Source: Cytobacillus solani
GTDB taxonomy: Bacteria > Bacillota > Bacilli > Bacillales > Cytobacillaceae
NCBI RefSeq assembly: GCF_001420595.1
Contig: NZ_LJIX01000006.1
Location: forward strand, 428,361-492,360
Direction: 5' to 3'
DNA length: 64,000 bases
Shown here in pieces: positions 25,376 through 33,777 of this stretch (the first letter of the stretch is position 1; each line of letters begins with the position of its first letter). Both the position numbers and the translations under genes were made by a program. The notes beneath the pieces were generated by a model. It was given only the letters and a program-made list of their open reading frames with translations, was not told the DNA's origin and did no database searches.

Positions 25376-25422
25376 AGGAAAGAGGGACTGTTCTTCAATG
25401 AGGAGCAGTCCATTTTTGGGAT

Positions 25423-25515
25423 TGACCGGAAAATTCGTGAGTTTGACCGGAAAAATGAAAATCTGACCGGAATATTAAAGAAAGTGACCGAATAAATCAA
25501 AATTTGACCGGAATA
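25423..25515. repeat. Five TGACCGG(A) repeats with 20/21-bp period
   Basis: TGACCG cores begin at 25423, 25444, 25464, 25485 and 25505, giving steps of 21, 20, 21 and 20 bp. The bases between are AT-rich and not conserved. The array lies between the YfiC-like gene and the convergent citR. Confidence 0.85.
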
Positions 25516-25574
25516 GTTGTAAAAGCAATTGAATAAATAGAAAAAGAAAAATATAGGTTCATATTTTGACTGAC

Positions 25575-26456
25575 TTATATCCGATAATTCATTAAAAACC
25601 TCATAAATTCCTTTTGCTTGGAATGATTGTACTTCATGATGGCGTAGGTATAAGCTTCGGGTAGTGTGATAGAACTGCAAGGAACTTCTAACAGCCACCC
25701 TTCGATTAATTCTCGTCTGACTGTTGAAACAGGCAAGAAAGAAACACCCAATCCTTCTACGATAAATCTTTTAGTAATATGAATTTGAGAGACCTTCATC
25801 ATTTTCACAGATGGAAACTTGTATTTTACTTCACGGCTTAGCGTTTCCCAATAGACGGGATGATTATCTGTTAGAAGATAATTTTTCATCAGCACTTCTT
25901 CTTCATCCAATGGCGGAGCTGATTCCGCATCCAATCCATCATGCTGTGCAATTAATTTCACTTCATCCTTATACAAAACCTCGCAGTATAATTCTGGATT
26001 CCTGCTATGGAGACAGGAAAGCCCAATATCAATTTCATCATTTAGTACAGCTTTTTCAATATCCAGGGATTCAAGAACCTTAACCGAAATCTCTACATGA
26101 GGGTGGATAGTCATATATTTTTTCAGAACAAACGGAAGGATGGTATCAGCGATCAATGGAGATATAGCGAGTGATAGCTTTGAAGTATACCCTTGACTAA
26201 AGGATTTCAAATCCTCTATTCCCTTTTGGTAAATCTCCATTAAATTTTCCGCATGCGGAATGTATCTCCTGCCCTCCTCTGTTAATTTCATTTTTCTGCC
26301 CTCTCTTTCAAATAATTGAACACCTAATTCCTTCTCGAGATTTTGAATATGAACGGTTACGGAAGGCTGTGAAATATATAATAAATCTGCTGTTCTTCTA
26401 AAATTCCCATTTTTAGCAGCGACTAAAAAGGTATTGATCCAGCTAAACTCCAACAT
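25575..26456 (-). CDS. citR: LysR-family regulator, probable CitR
   Basis: 293 residues. An N-terminal LysR helix-turn-helix (about 1-60: FLVAAKNGNFRRTADLLYIS, QPSVTVHIQNLEKELG) precedes an effector-binding domain (about 90-293). It is divergent from a CitA-type citrate synthase across a 111-bp gap, exactly as citR/citA in Bacillus subtilis, where CitR represses citA. ATG 26456. The AT-rich intergenic region contains imperfect ATTTAAAAA/TTTTTAAAT-like dyads that could be its operator, but I cannot define the site. Confidence 0.85.
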   Translation of the reverse strand: MLEFSWINTFLVAAKNGNFRRTADLLYISQPSVTVHIQNLEKELGVQLFEREGRKMKLTEEGRRYIPHAENLMEIYQKGIEDLKSFSQGYTSKLSLAISPLIADTILPFVLKKYMTIHPHVEISVKVLESLDIEKAVLNDEIDIGLSCLHSRNPELYCEVLYKDEVKLIAQHDGLDAESAPPLDEEEVLMKNYLLTDNHPVYWETLSREVKYKFPSVKMMKVSQIHITKRFIVEGLGVSFLPVSTVRRELIEGWLLEVPCSSITLPEAYTYAIMKYNHSKQKEFMRFLMNYRI

Positions 26457-26567
26457 TTATCCCTCCATATGATTAAAAAAATAAATCAAAATATTTAAAA
26501 ACATTTAATTTTTTTAATTATATATATTTTATATAATTTACCTAAATAAGGAAAGGGGAAATGAAAA

Positions 26568-27671
26568 ATGATCCATTACGGTTTAAAAGGTGTGATTGCA
26601 GCTGAAACAAAGATTAGCCATGTGGACGGTGAAAAGGGGCAGCTTATCTATAGGGGATATGAAATTGGGGAAATCACGAAAACAAATTCATTTGAGGAAA
26701 CAGCCTATCTTCTGTGGAATGGGGAGTTTCCAACAGATAGGCAGCTAATTGAATTAAAAGCTTCATTAATAAATAATCGAGAACTTCCTAGCTATATGAT
26801 TGACCTAATTTGCAGTTTACCCGATGAAATGGATATGATGAGTGTTTTGAGAACGGTCATTTCTTCTGAAGGAAGAAGGAATTATGGCTGGAAGCCGACC
26901 GTTGATCAGGCAATCAGAATAACCTCTATGGCTCCAGCGATTATTGCCTATCGAAAAAGACATCTAGAAGGAAAAACATTTATCCCGCCGAAGCCTGAAC
27001 TAAATCATGTAGAGAACTATCTTTACATGCTAAATGGAGAAGTTCCTCTGAAAGCCCATGTTAATGCACTGGAAACATATATGATCCTAACGATGGAACA
27101 TGGGATGAATGCCTCTACATTCTCTGCAAGAGTAACGGCATCTACTGAGTCTGATTTAGTTTCAGCGATTACCTCTGCAATTGGAACGATGAAGGGACCT
27201 CTTCATGGAGGTGCACCTTCTGAAGTAATCACTCTGTTAAATGAAGTACATGAACAGGGCGATGCAGAAATGGTTATTAGAAATAAATTAAATCGTGGAG
27301 AAAAACTGATGGGCTTTGGACATCGGATTTATAAAACAGTGGATCCTAGATCAGCTGCTTTGAAATCGAAGCTCCTAACATTTTCAGGTGAAGATGAGTG
27401 GCTTGATCTCTCAATGAAAGTAGAAAAGCTGGGCGTGCAAATTCTTGGGGAGGTAAAGCCTGGCAGATCACTATATACGAATGTAGAGTTTTATGCAGCA
27501 GCGATTATGAAAGCAGTCCAGATGGAAAAGGAATTATTCACACCAACCTTCACGGCAAGCCGAATAGTCGGCTGGAGCGCACATATTTTAGAGCAAGCAG
27601 AAAACAATGTCATCTTTCGGCCGCAATCGAAATATATTGGACCAGTTAAAAAGAAAGAAGAATTAATATAA
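26568..27671 (+). CDS. citA: Citrate synthase (CitA type)
   Basis: Condenses acetyl-CoA and oxaloacetate to citrate. 367 residues, the length of Bacillus CitA, the minor isozyme, distinct from CitZ. Family features are GLKGVIAAETKIS, YRGYEI near 30, the catalytic His stretch MEHGMNASTFSARV, GPLHGGAPSEV and GFGHRIYKTVDPR. GAAAGGGGAAATGAAA precedes ATG 26568. Divergent from its probable regulator citR. Confidence 0.94.
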   Translation: MIHYGLKGVIAAETKISHVDGEKGQLIYRGYEIGEITKTNSFEETAYLLWNGEFPTDRQLIELKASLINNRELPSYMIDLICSLPDEMDMMSVLRTVISSEGRRNYGWKPTVDQAIRITSMAPAIIAYRKRHLEGKTFIPPKPELNHVENYLYMLNGEVPLKAHVNALETYMILTMEHGMNASTFSARVTASTESDLVSAITSAIGTMKGPLHGGAPSEVITLLNEVHEQGDAEMVIRNKLNRGEKLMGFGHRIYKTVDPRSAALKSKLLTFSGEDEWLDLSMKVEKLGVQILGEVKPGRSLYTNVEFYAAAIMKAVQMEKELFTPTFTASRIVGWSAHILEQAENNVIFRPQSKYIGPVKKKEELI

Positions 27672-27745
27672 GTGCCGGAGAAATCCCTCTTATGATAAAA
27701 TGTATCTCGTATATTTAGAATTTTTAGACATAATGGAGGGATTTC

Positions 27746-28237
27746 ATGAAAGCATTGTTTCAGTATAATTGGTTGATAAGGGAAGATTGGTATCAATGGT
27801 GTGAAGACGTTGAAGAGGAGGAGCTTCTTTTAGTCCGAACGGGTGGGGTAGGAGGAATTTTGCATACACTTTTTCACATCATTGATGTTGAATGGAGCTG
27901 GATTCGTCTTCTTCAAGGCAAACCTGACTTTCAGGAAAGCTTTGAAGAGTATAAAAGTCTGCAAAAGGTAAGAGAGCTTGATGCAAAATTCCGCGTGGAA
28001 GTAGAAGAATTTGTGAGAAATTGGGATTTGAGCATGGAAAGCAATCTCCTTCATGATTCTTTGCCAGATGGGCGAACGGATATCTTTACCTGGGGTGAAG
28101 TGATGCGTCATGTAATTGCTCATGAAATTCATCATATTGGTCAAATTTCAGTCTGGGCAAGAGAAATCGGAAAGAAGCCAGTTTCTGCAAACTTTATTAG
28201 AAGAGAAATAATTCCTTTGCCTGAACAAAGTAAATAA
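27746..28237 (+). CDS. DinB-family protein
   Basis: 163 residues, a predicted four-helix bundle of the DinB/YfiT-like metalloprotein superfamily. Candidate metal-binding histidines are His44 (TLFHIIDVEWSW) and the C-terminal VIAHEIHHIGQIS cluster. Members act as thiol-dependent transferases or are of unknown function; the reaction here is unknown. ATG 27746 with TGGAGGGA upstream. Monocistronic, followed by a hairpin near 28250-28280 (CGACTGTTGATTTTGAACAG and TCGATTTTTT) that probably terminates it. Confidence 0.85.
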   Translation: MKALFQYNWLIREDWYQWCEDVEEEELLLVRTGGVGGILHTLFHIIDVEWSWIRLLQGKPDFQESFEEYKSLQKVRELDAKFRVEVEEFVRNWDLSMESNLLHDSLPDGRTDIFTWGEVMRHVIAHEIHHIGQISVWAREIGKKPVSANFIRREIIPLPEQSK

Positions 28238-28354
28238 TAATGTTTATTAATCGACTGTTGATTTTGAACAGTCGATTTTTTGTCATATAAGTTAGAAAAT
28301 TGCGTGATATCCCCTGGTATAATTAGGAATATGTGTATTTAAGGGGTGGATGCG

Positions 28355-29641
28355 GTGAAAATAGAAAGCATCCTAAATAAGAGCCGAATTTCTGCAGGAA
28401 TAGGTATATTATTCTTTCTTATTATTTTGAGCTGGTATATATGGGGGCAAAAGGAAGTAAATCCAGCTGTAATGCTAAAGCCAGATGAAATGCAGGAGGA
28501 CTTTCAATTTTTAATAGATAGGATCCTAGCTAGACATCCCGATCCTGCAAGGAATATGACAAAGGAAGTTTGGGATAAGCGTATAGATGAAATAAAGAAT
28601 GAATTAGATTCAGAAAAAAGTGCAGCGGACTTTTATTTTATTCTTCAAGAATTTATCGCGGAAATGGAGGATGCTCATACGGGTCTAGTGATGCTAGATG
28701 ATCGAAAAAGGCTGCCATTACTTCTTGATTGGACGGAAGAGGGGTGGACAGTTTTAGAGAGTGGATATGGTGTTGAAAAAGGGGATCTTATTGTCAGTCT
28801 AGGTGGAATGGAAGTTGAAGAAATTGTTAAGGATTTAGGAGGATTCATTTCGGCGGAGAACCCCTACTGGAAAAAGTTTCGAGCAAATTTTCTAATTAGA
28901 GATGAATATTATTTGAAGAAGCTCTCGTTGATTAAACATAACCATGTAGTAGTAACTGTAGAAAACATACAGGGGAAAAGAAGGAAGGTAAGAATTCCCC
29001 TTGTAAAGAAAGATGTAGCTGATTCGCAAATGACTAATGCAGAGGATAGCTGGTATAGTTGGTATAAACGATACAACGATTCAAATACATTTGGCTGGTC
29101 CTTAGACCACGAAAATAATATTGGATACTATTATTTACATGCATGTATTGATACAAGGGAGTACCGGAAAAGTGTAAGTAACTTTTTTAAGGAAGTCAAA
29201 AGGGATGGTATAGGGAATATTGTTATTGATTTACGGCAAAATGCAGGGGGGAATTCTGCAGTTATTGATGCTTTTATAAATCGTATACAACCTTCAAACA
29301 TTAATAATTACTCGAATTTTACAAGAAACACTTTTGTGCTTATAAGTAATAATACTTTTAGTTCAGCTAATATGTTTGCGAGCGTCATACAAGAAAATAA
29401 TATCGGTATACTTATTGGTGAACCTACCGGAAATTCCCCTTTTGCATTCGGAGAGGTGATCAGTGGAGTACTTTCGAATAGTCAGATAAATTTGTCTTTA
29501 TCAACAAAAGAATATATCCTTTCCAAGACCTACAAAGACGCGATTTATCCAGACTATTTAGTTCAAAAAACAAGAGAATCAATTATTTCAAATAAAGATA
29601 TTCAGTTAGAAAAAGTAATTGAACTGATTAAGGAAAAATAG
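28355..29641 (+). CDS. S41-family peptidase-like membrane-anchored protein
   Basis: 428 residues. An N-terminal signal anchor (about 14-32) precedes an outer domain. The C-terminal half has the S41 core: IDLRQNAGGNSAVIDAF near 291-307 and the candidate nucleophile in TFSSANMFAS (Ser336/337). The GKG lysine of C-terminal processing proteases is absent; the equivalent stretch reads IGEPTGNSP. It may instead use a tricorn-like Ser-His arrangement (His in MEDAHTGL) or be inactive. GTG 28355 is preferred because AAGGGG lies 8 bases before it. Protein target unknown. Confidence 0.78.
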   Translation: MKIESILNKSRISAGIGILFFLIILSWYIWGQKEVNPAVMLKPDEMQEDFQFLIDRILARHPDPARNMTKEVWDKRIDEIKNELDSEKSAADFYFILQEFIAEMEDAHTGLVMLDDRKRLPLLLDWTEEGWTVLESGYGVEKGDLIVSLGGMEVEEIVKDLGGFISAENPYWKKFRANFLIRDEYYLKKLSLIKHNHVVVTVENIQGKRRKVRIPLVKKDVADSQMTNAEDSWYSWYKRYNDSNTFGWSLDHENNIGYYYLHACIDTREYRKSVSNFFKEVKRDGIGNIVIDLRQNAGGNSAVIDAFINRIQPSNINNYSNFTRNTFVLISNNTFSSANMFASVIQENNIGILIGEPTGNSPFAFGEVISGVLSNSQINLSLSTKEYILSKTYKDAIYPDYLVQKTRESIISNKDIQLEKVIELIKEK

Positions 29642-29901
29642 GCAGAAATGCTTTGATCAAAATGTTCCATTAGCCATAAAGAGCGTTCTTTTATTATAAT
29701 GGGATTAAAAGTAAGTATAGGAGGTGATCGAATTGGCGATAAGAAGGCCAGATTCTGTAGCATCTCATGCAAAGCCTAGTTTTGGAAAGGCGATACTTTG
29801 CATGGGGTAGACTTTGAATTTAAAAATCGCCCAAGTACGCTTTTCTAATTCATTTGGCTTTGCACCTTATTTTAAAAAAATAAATGAGGGGCTAACCAGA
29901 A
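29642..29901. other. 260-bp region with a micro-ORF and inverted repeat
   Basis: Contains TATAAT at 29695-29700, an unusually complete Shine-Dalgarno (AGGAGGTGATC) and a 25-codon TTG-start frame (listed separately), then AT-rich sequence with no further signal before the CD3324-type gene. Confidence 0.5.
29733..29810 (+). CDS. Possible 25-residue micro-protein with perfect Shine-Dalgarno
   Basis: TTG start, peptide beginning MAIRRPDSVASHAK and ending in CMG. It is preceded by AGGAGGTGATC, complementary to all 11 bases at the 3' end of Bacillus 16S rRNA, with AGGAGG 8 bases before the start. Inside it CATGCAAAG (29766-29774) and CTTTGCATG (29796-29804) form a perfect 9-bp inverted repeat. It could be a short peptide, a leader peptide for the gene at 29902, or the remnant of a lost gene. 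Product not recognised. Confidence 0.4.
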   Translation: MAIRRPDSVASHAKPSFGKAILCMG

Positions 29902-30165
29902 ATGAAAAATGTAAAAGCAAACGCAATTTTACCTGAAAGTTTAATTATAGAAATTCAAAAATATATTCAAGGTGAGACGATTTATATCCCGAAAAAGAAA
30001 GCATCCCATCGTAAATGGGGAACGCGGTCTGGTACGAGAAAGGCGATTGATGAAAGAAATTCTGCTATAAGAACTGCGTTTAAAGGTGGAATAACCATTG
30101 ATCAATTAGCTGAAGAATATTATCTCTCATCCGAAACGATTAAAAAAATCGTATATTCTAAATGA
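29902..30165 (+). CDS. CD3324-family small helix-turn-helix protein
   Basis: 87 residues. N-terminal ANAILPESLIIEIQKYIQGE and IYIPKKKASHRKWG followed by a C-terminal HTH-like FKGGITIDQLAEEYYLSSETIKKIVY. This matches the small CD3324-type family of Firmicute proteins with a resolvase/Trp-repressor-like HTH. Function undetermined; DNA binding is likely. GAGGGG lies upstream of ATG 29902. A small palindrome CAGTGGGAA...TTCCCACTG follows at about 30179-30204 and ends in TTTTTT, probably its terminator. Confidence 0.7.
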   Translation: MKNVKANAILPESLIIEIQKYIQGETIYIPKKKASHRKWGTRSGTRKAIDERNSAIRTAFKGGITIDQLAEEYYLSSETIKKIVYSK

Positions 30166-30230
30166 TTGAGTCCAAAACAGTGGGAAATGATTGCTTCCCA
30201 CTGTTTTTTACATTATTTAGTAAACACACT

Positions 30231-31232
30231 CTACACTTCTTTTGCAATTTCATTTCTATTAGGAGCAAGTGGCGGTTGTTCTAACCATTTATTTTGTACC
30301 ATTATATTAAACCATTTCTTTGTTACTAAAAGATTTTTCAGAATGGTCCCTTCATAAGCTGCTACTAGGTCTGTTCGCATGGCGGATGCAAGACCTGCCC
30401 CATGATAATTTTGTGCGGCTTGAAATAAGAAACCTATATGATACAACATTAACTTTTCAGAAAAAGGGGAGTCTGTTGAAGTTGTCACTTCTGTTTCCCA
30501 GGATTTCGGAACAGGCAAATTATCCGCCTGCATTATTTTTGAAAATGATTTTATTTGCCCATCAGCCGTTTTTTCGGAATCCGTAAGAAACTTTCTTACT
30601 TCTTTTGTTTGAGCAACTTGACTGAATGCAATAGAAAGGGTTTTAGCCATAATACTTTTTTTGAGGTTGAAAGAAATACTAATGATCTCTGTAGCAGCTA
30701 ACTTTCTGCCCTTTCCGAAAAATCCATCTGTGAAATCTTGGCTGGAAATAAACTCAGGGTTTTTGGCTGGATAAAATAAAGGGTCTCTTTGAAAACTTCC
30801 TTTTTCAAGTAAAAGCTCAATGGTTTGATGATACATTTTTTTCGCATCATTATCGCATGAATCGTAAAATTCCCTCAAGTCTTTTCTAACAGAAACCGCT
30901 AATGAAGTGGTATGTCCGAGCAAACCATGTAAGGTCATGATATGTAAATAATTCAAGCAAAATATATCTGTGAACAATCTTTGTTTACCTTTAAAGAGAT
31001 CAGATTCGGTAAAGCCAATTGGAACTGGAAACCCTTCTTCCTCAAAAAAGGTTACAATTTCTTTTTTTTGTTTTCCAAATGTGTTAATAGCACTGTCGAA
31101 AATGGATTTTATTTGCTCGTCTTCAATAATAGAATACATATATCTATTTACCACATCTATCATTGTGCCGTTCACATACTCTCCCCATAACGTTCCTATT
31201 TCGGAGGATGTGAGTTTTAGTTTATTCCCATC
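30231..31232 (-). CDS. DUF3231 family protein
   Basis: 333 residues with two homologous halves. Each half starts with the family signature (LTSSEIGTLWGEYVNGTM at the N-terminus; AATEIISISFNLKKSIMAKT in the second) and continues with four helices (FFEEEGFPVPIGF; MQADNLPVPKSW). DUF3231 proteins are restricted to spore-formers and are thought to be spore- or coat-related four-helix bundles; function unknown. GTG 31232 is chosen because AAGAGGTG lies 6 bases upstream; the longer TTG reading at 31265 lacks a site. Confidence 0.82.
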   Translation of the reverse strand, partial: DGNKLKLTSSEIGTLWGEYVNGTMIDVVNRYMYSIIEDEQIKSIFDSAINTFGKQKKEIVTFFEEEGFPVPIGFTESDLFKGKQRLFTDIFCLNYLHIMTLHGLLGHTTSLAVSVRKDLREFYDSCDNDAKKMYHQTIELLLEKGSFQRDPLFYPAKNPEFISSQDFTDGFFGKGRKLAATEIISISFNLKKSIMAKTLSIAFSQVAQTKEVRKFLTDSEKTADGQIKSFSKIMQADNLPVPKSWETEVTTSTDSPFSEKLMLYHIGFLFQAAQNYHGAGLASAMRTDLVAAYEGTILKNLLVTKKWFNIMVQNKWLEQPPLAPNRNEIAKEV

Positions 31233-31447
31233 CACAATATCACCTCTTGGAATATTATTTACCAATTAGTAATTGTTATGAATTAAAAAAAATGTTATTA
31301 AGAGACACACTTTCACTTTAAATAAACAGTTGTATCAATGTTATTTTATATGGCTTTTTTAATTCCTAACCAATTTTTCCATTGAATCCATATTGCGTAC
31401 CTTATAATGTTAAATGGAAATATGTTTATTACAGGAGTGAAAAAAGA

Positions 31448-32086
31448 ATGGAGCCTTTCATTAGAAGTGATCAATATAACTATATTAAAAATCAAATACA
31501 AATACTCATCAATGGATATACAACCGTCAATGATAAAGGGGTTCTTAATGCATTGAAAACCCTTACGGATGAAAAGATAATACATTTGTTCGATGATCTA
31601 AGTGGAGAGCAAAGACAAATATTCAATCCGATCGTTGAAATTAGAGAGAGAGATCAAGCAGAGGTATTTTTATCACAATTAAAGCAGTATGTGATTCCTT
31701 TTAAAGATATAACCGAACATTCAATAAAAAAATTATTCCCAAAGGCAAAGAAGTTAAAAGTCCCCTCACTAGATCAGATAGATCGATATGAAATATCTTA
31801 TTTAGGATGGAATGATACAGGCTCAAATAAAAAATATATTGTTGCTGAGCAAAATGATAAATTAGTTGGGCTTCATGGTTCTTTTAAAAATGTTAGCAAA
31901 AAAGGAATTTGCACAATTTGTCATGGCCATGAAGAATTAGGCATGTTTATCATGGAAATGAGAGGATCAGAACAAGGAACATATATAAAGAGAGGTAATT
32001 ATATTTGCCAAGATAGTCAAAAATGCAATCAAAATATTAAATCATTAGACAGATTAGCGGATTTTATTAACGGAATGAAGGGATAA
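31448..32086 (+). CDS. FusB/FusC-family EF-G-binding protein
   Basis: 212 residues, the exact size of FusB. An N-terminal helical domain (about 1-75) and a C-terminal EF-G-binding domain with a four-ligand zinc site: Cys155-x2-Cys158-His159 (GICTICHGHEE) and Cys187-x5-Cys193 (YICQDSQKCNQN). FusB-type proteins bind elongation factor G on stalled ribosomes and release it, giving fusidic-acid resistance. Chromosomal homologues are common in Bacillaceae and may serve ribosome rescue rather than dedicated resistance. ATG 31448 follows AGGAGTGAAAAAAG; the 22-codon upstream extension is not supported. Confidence 0.87.
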   Translation: MEPFIRSDQYNYIKNQIQILINGYTTVNDKGVLNALKTLTDEKIIHLFDDLSGEQRQIFNPIVEIRERDQAEVFLSQLKQYVIPFKDITEHSIKKLFPKAKKLKVPSLDQIDRYEISYLGWNDTGSNKKYIVAEQNDKLVGLHGSFKNVSKKGICTICHGHEELGMFIMEMRGSEQGTYIKRGNYICQDSQKCNQNIKSLDRLADFINGMKG

Positions 32087-32206
32087 ACAGGTAAGATGAT
32101 TCTATGGTTCAACATTAAGCTAATGTTGTTCATTTAGATTGCAAAAAGGGAACTTCGCAAGATAGGAGTTCCCTTCATCACTTGTTTTATAAATCTTCTA
32201 CTATTT

Positions 32207-32656
32207 TTAGATTCTGCGGAAAACCTGATATTGTAATGGAGTATCGGTTTTTTGAACAAGCTGGTCTTTTAAGGATTGGATATAACTTGTTAAATCACTT
32301 ATATCATTTTTCTGGGCTGCAATCCTTGAGGGGTGAATGTCTTTCATTTTTGAGTATGTGTACTGGCTTGAAATAATAATCCGATCCTTAAATATTTGGT
32401 TCCCCCTAATATGGTCACCATGCCAATGACTATTAATCACCTATGTAACAGGGTGATTTGTGATTGATTCCGCAATATGCTTTAAATCTTGAGATGCTTG
32501 TTGTGTGTTAAATGTATCAAAAACGATTACTTTTCCTCCTAAATCTACAAAACCTGCATTTGCCGCAGCCCCTCCACCTTCTTTTGCTAATACTGCATAA
32601 ATACTATTGCTCACTTCTTCAAGTTTAAAGTGTTTACTTTGAAATTTTCCATTCAT
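32207..32656 (-). pseudogene. Metallo-beta-lactamase-fold hydrolase, disrupted
   Basis: Minus-strand frame of 150 codons broken by a TAG at 32441-32443, in the same frame, directly before the metal-binding HxHxDH motif (NSHWHGDH). The N-terminal piece (ATG 32656, ribosome site AGAGGGAAAG) carries the beta-strands preceding that motif; the C-terminal piece carries the motif but stops after about 78 residues. Intact relatives are about 280 residues, so the 3' half is also missing. Two independent lesions argue for a true pseudogene. Confidence 0.8.
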
Positions 32657-32833
32657 CTGCTTTCCCTCTTTTTCGATAGTGAAAATTTTGAAATGAAACT
32701 GATTATTAGCATGGAATCAACAATAATTATTTGTTATATTCTGATAATAAAAATTTAGCATGGGTTGTTTTTATTGTGAATAAGCAACTTTATTTAGAAA
32801 AGAACGTCTATTTATAAAATAGGAGGAATCGAT

Positions 32834-33289
32834 ATGAAAAAATGGTTATATTTTTCAATTACTTCCGTATTCTTTATCCTTGCAGGCTGCGCGAACGGTA
32901 ATTTACTTTCATCAAAACCACCAGAAGTTTTCATTGAAATTGCCAATGAGAAATATGATACAAAATTAGGTACATACTGCTGGGGGAATTCGTGCATCGA
33001 TACTGCGGGACCAGTGGAAATGTTAGAAGGGAAAGCGCCAGTAAAAGTAAAACCTGGTGAGAAGATTAATCTTGTAATGGATTATGAGCCAAAGCCAAAT
33101 AGTATACATCTCTTACAAATAAATGAGGAAAAGGAAGAAGTGGAGATATTAGTTAAGGATCATGAGTTTACGGCACCTGCACAAAAGGGAATCTATTATT
33201 TTTCCTACGGAGTATGGTGGATGGATGAAAAGCAAGAAAATGTATCCAACGGGGACGCTTTCTATGCTTTTGCTTTAGAGGTGGAATAG
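32834..33289 (+). CDS. Predicted lipoprotein of unknown function
   Basis: 151 residues. N-terminal signal MKKWLYFSITSVFFILAGC with lipobox LAGC at 16-19, so lipid-anchored outside the membrane. The mature part includes TYCWGNSCIDTAGP, whose two cysteines could form a disulfide, and a C-terminal beta-rich stretch (FTAPAQKGIYYFSYGVWW). No family recognised. ATAGGAGGAAT precedes ATG. It lies 20 bases upstream of the next small gene, with which it probably forms an operon. Confidence 0.8.
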   Translation: MKKWLYFSITSVFFILAGCANGNLLSSKPPEVFIEIANEKYDTKLGTYCWGNSCIDTAGPVEMLEGKAPVKVKPGEKINLVMDYEPKPNSIHLLQINEEKEEVEILVKDHEFTAPAQKGIYYFSYGVWWMDEKQENVSNGDAFYAFALEVE

Positions 33290-33309
33290 GCAAGGGAGGG
33301 GGGGTGTAT

Positions 33310-33735
33310 TTGAGAAAGCTCATCTTATTTCTATTGTGTTTCATTTTTACAAGTCAGTTATCTGTTCAAGCACTTAGCTGGGCGTATCCTTTCGTTGTAT
33401 GGAAAGGAAATGTATATGAAGTAACCGATGAAGAGGTATCTGATATCGGAGACGTCATAGGTAAAGTAAAAAGAGGCACGGATGAAATGACTGGAGAATA
33501 TTTTGGTGACGCATCAAATATGTATCCAAAAGGCACGAAGTATTATGAAATCAAAGGCATTTCCCCGAAAATAGCGATTGCAGTTGAGGTAGAAGAAAGT
33601 AAATGGTATAAAGCTGATTATGTTCATGAAGCACCTAAGCATTGGCTGGAGAATGTCATTATCGTATTGACCTTTGTTATGTTAATTGTTGCAGTATTTA
33701 CGATTATGATACGAATGAATAATAGGAAAACCTGA
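33310..33735 (+). CDS. Exported membrane-anchored protein of unknown function
   Basis: 141 residues. An N-terminal signal sequence (about 1-22, cleavage near VQALS) and a C-terminal membrane helix (about 113-134) followed by RMNNRKT, so the roughly 90-residue middle part is extracellular and C-anchored. TTG 33310 is chosen since AGGGAGGGGGG lies upstream at good spacing; GTG 33304 is possible. Cotranscribed with the lipoprotein before it. No recognised domain. Confidence 0.68.
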   Translation: MRKLILFLLCFIFTSQLSVQALSWAYPFVVWKGNVYEVTDEEVSDIGDVIGKVKRGTDEMTGEYFGDASNMYPKGTKYYEIKGISPKIAIAVEVEESKWYKADYVHEAPKHWLENVIIVLTFVMLIVAVFTIMIRMNNRKT

Positions 33736-33766
33736 AGGGCCATGCTGTCCTTAGCATTGCCCTTTT
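33735..33766. terminator. Terminator between convergent genes
   Basis: AAGGGC-c-ATGCT / AGCAT-t-GCCCTT with a 6-base loop followed by TT, between the exported protein and the cyclase-family gene. Confidence 0.65.
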
Positions 33767-33777
33767 ACTATTCTCTC

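Noticed and set aside
25423-25515. TGACCGG array as a CRISPR-like repeat
   Set aside because: The conserved unit is only 7-9 bases with 12-13-base spacers, far shorter than any CRISPR repeat.
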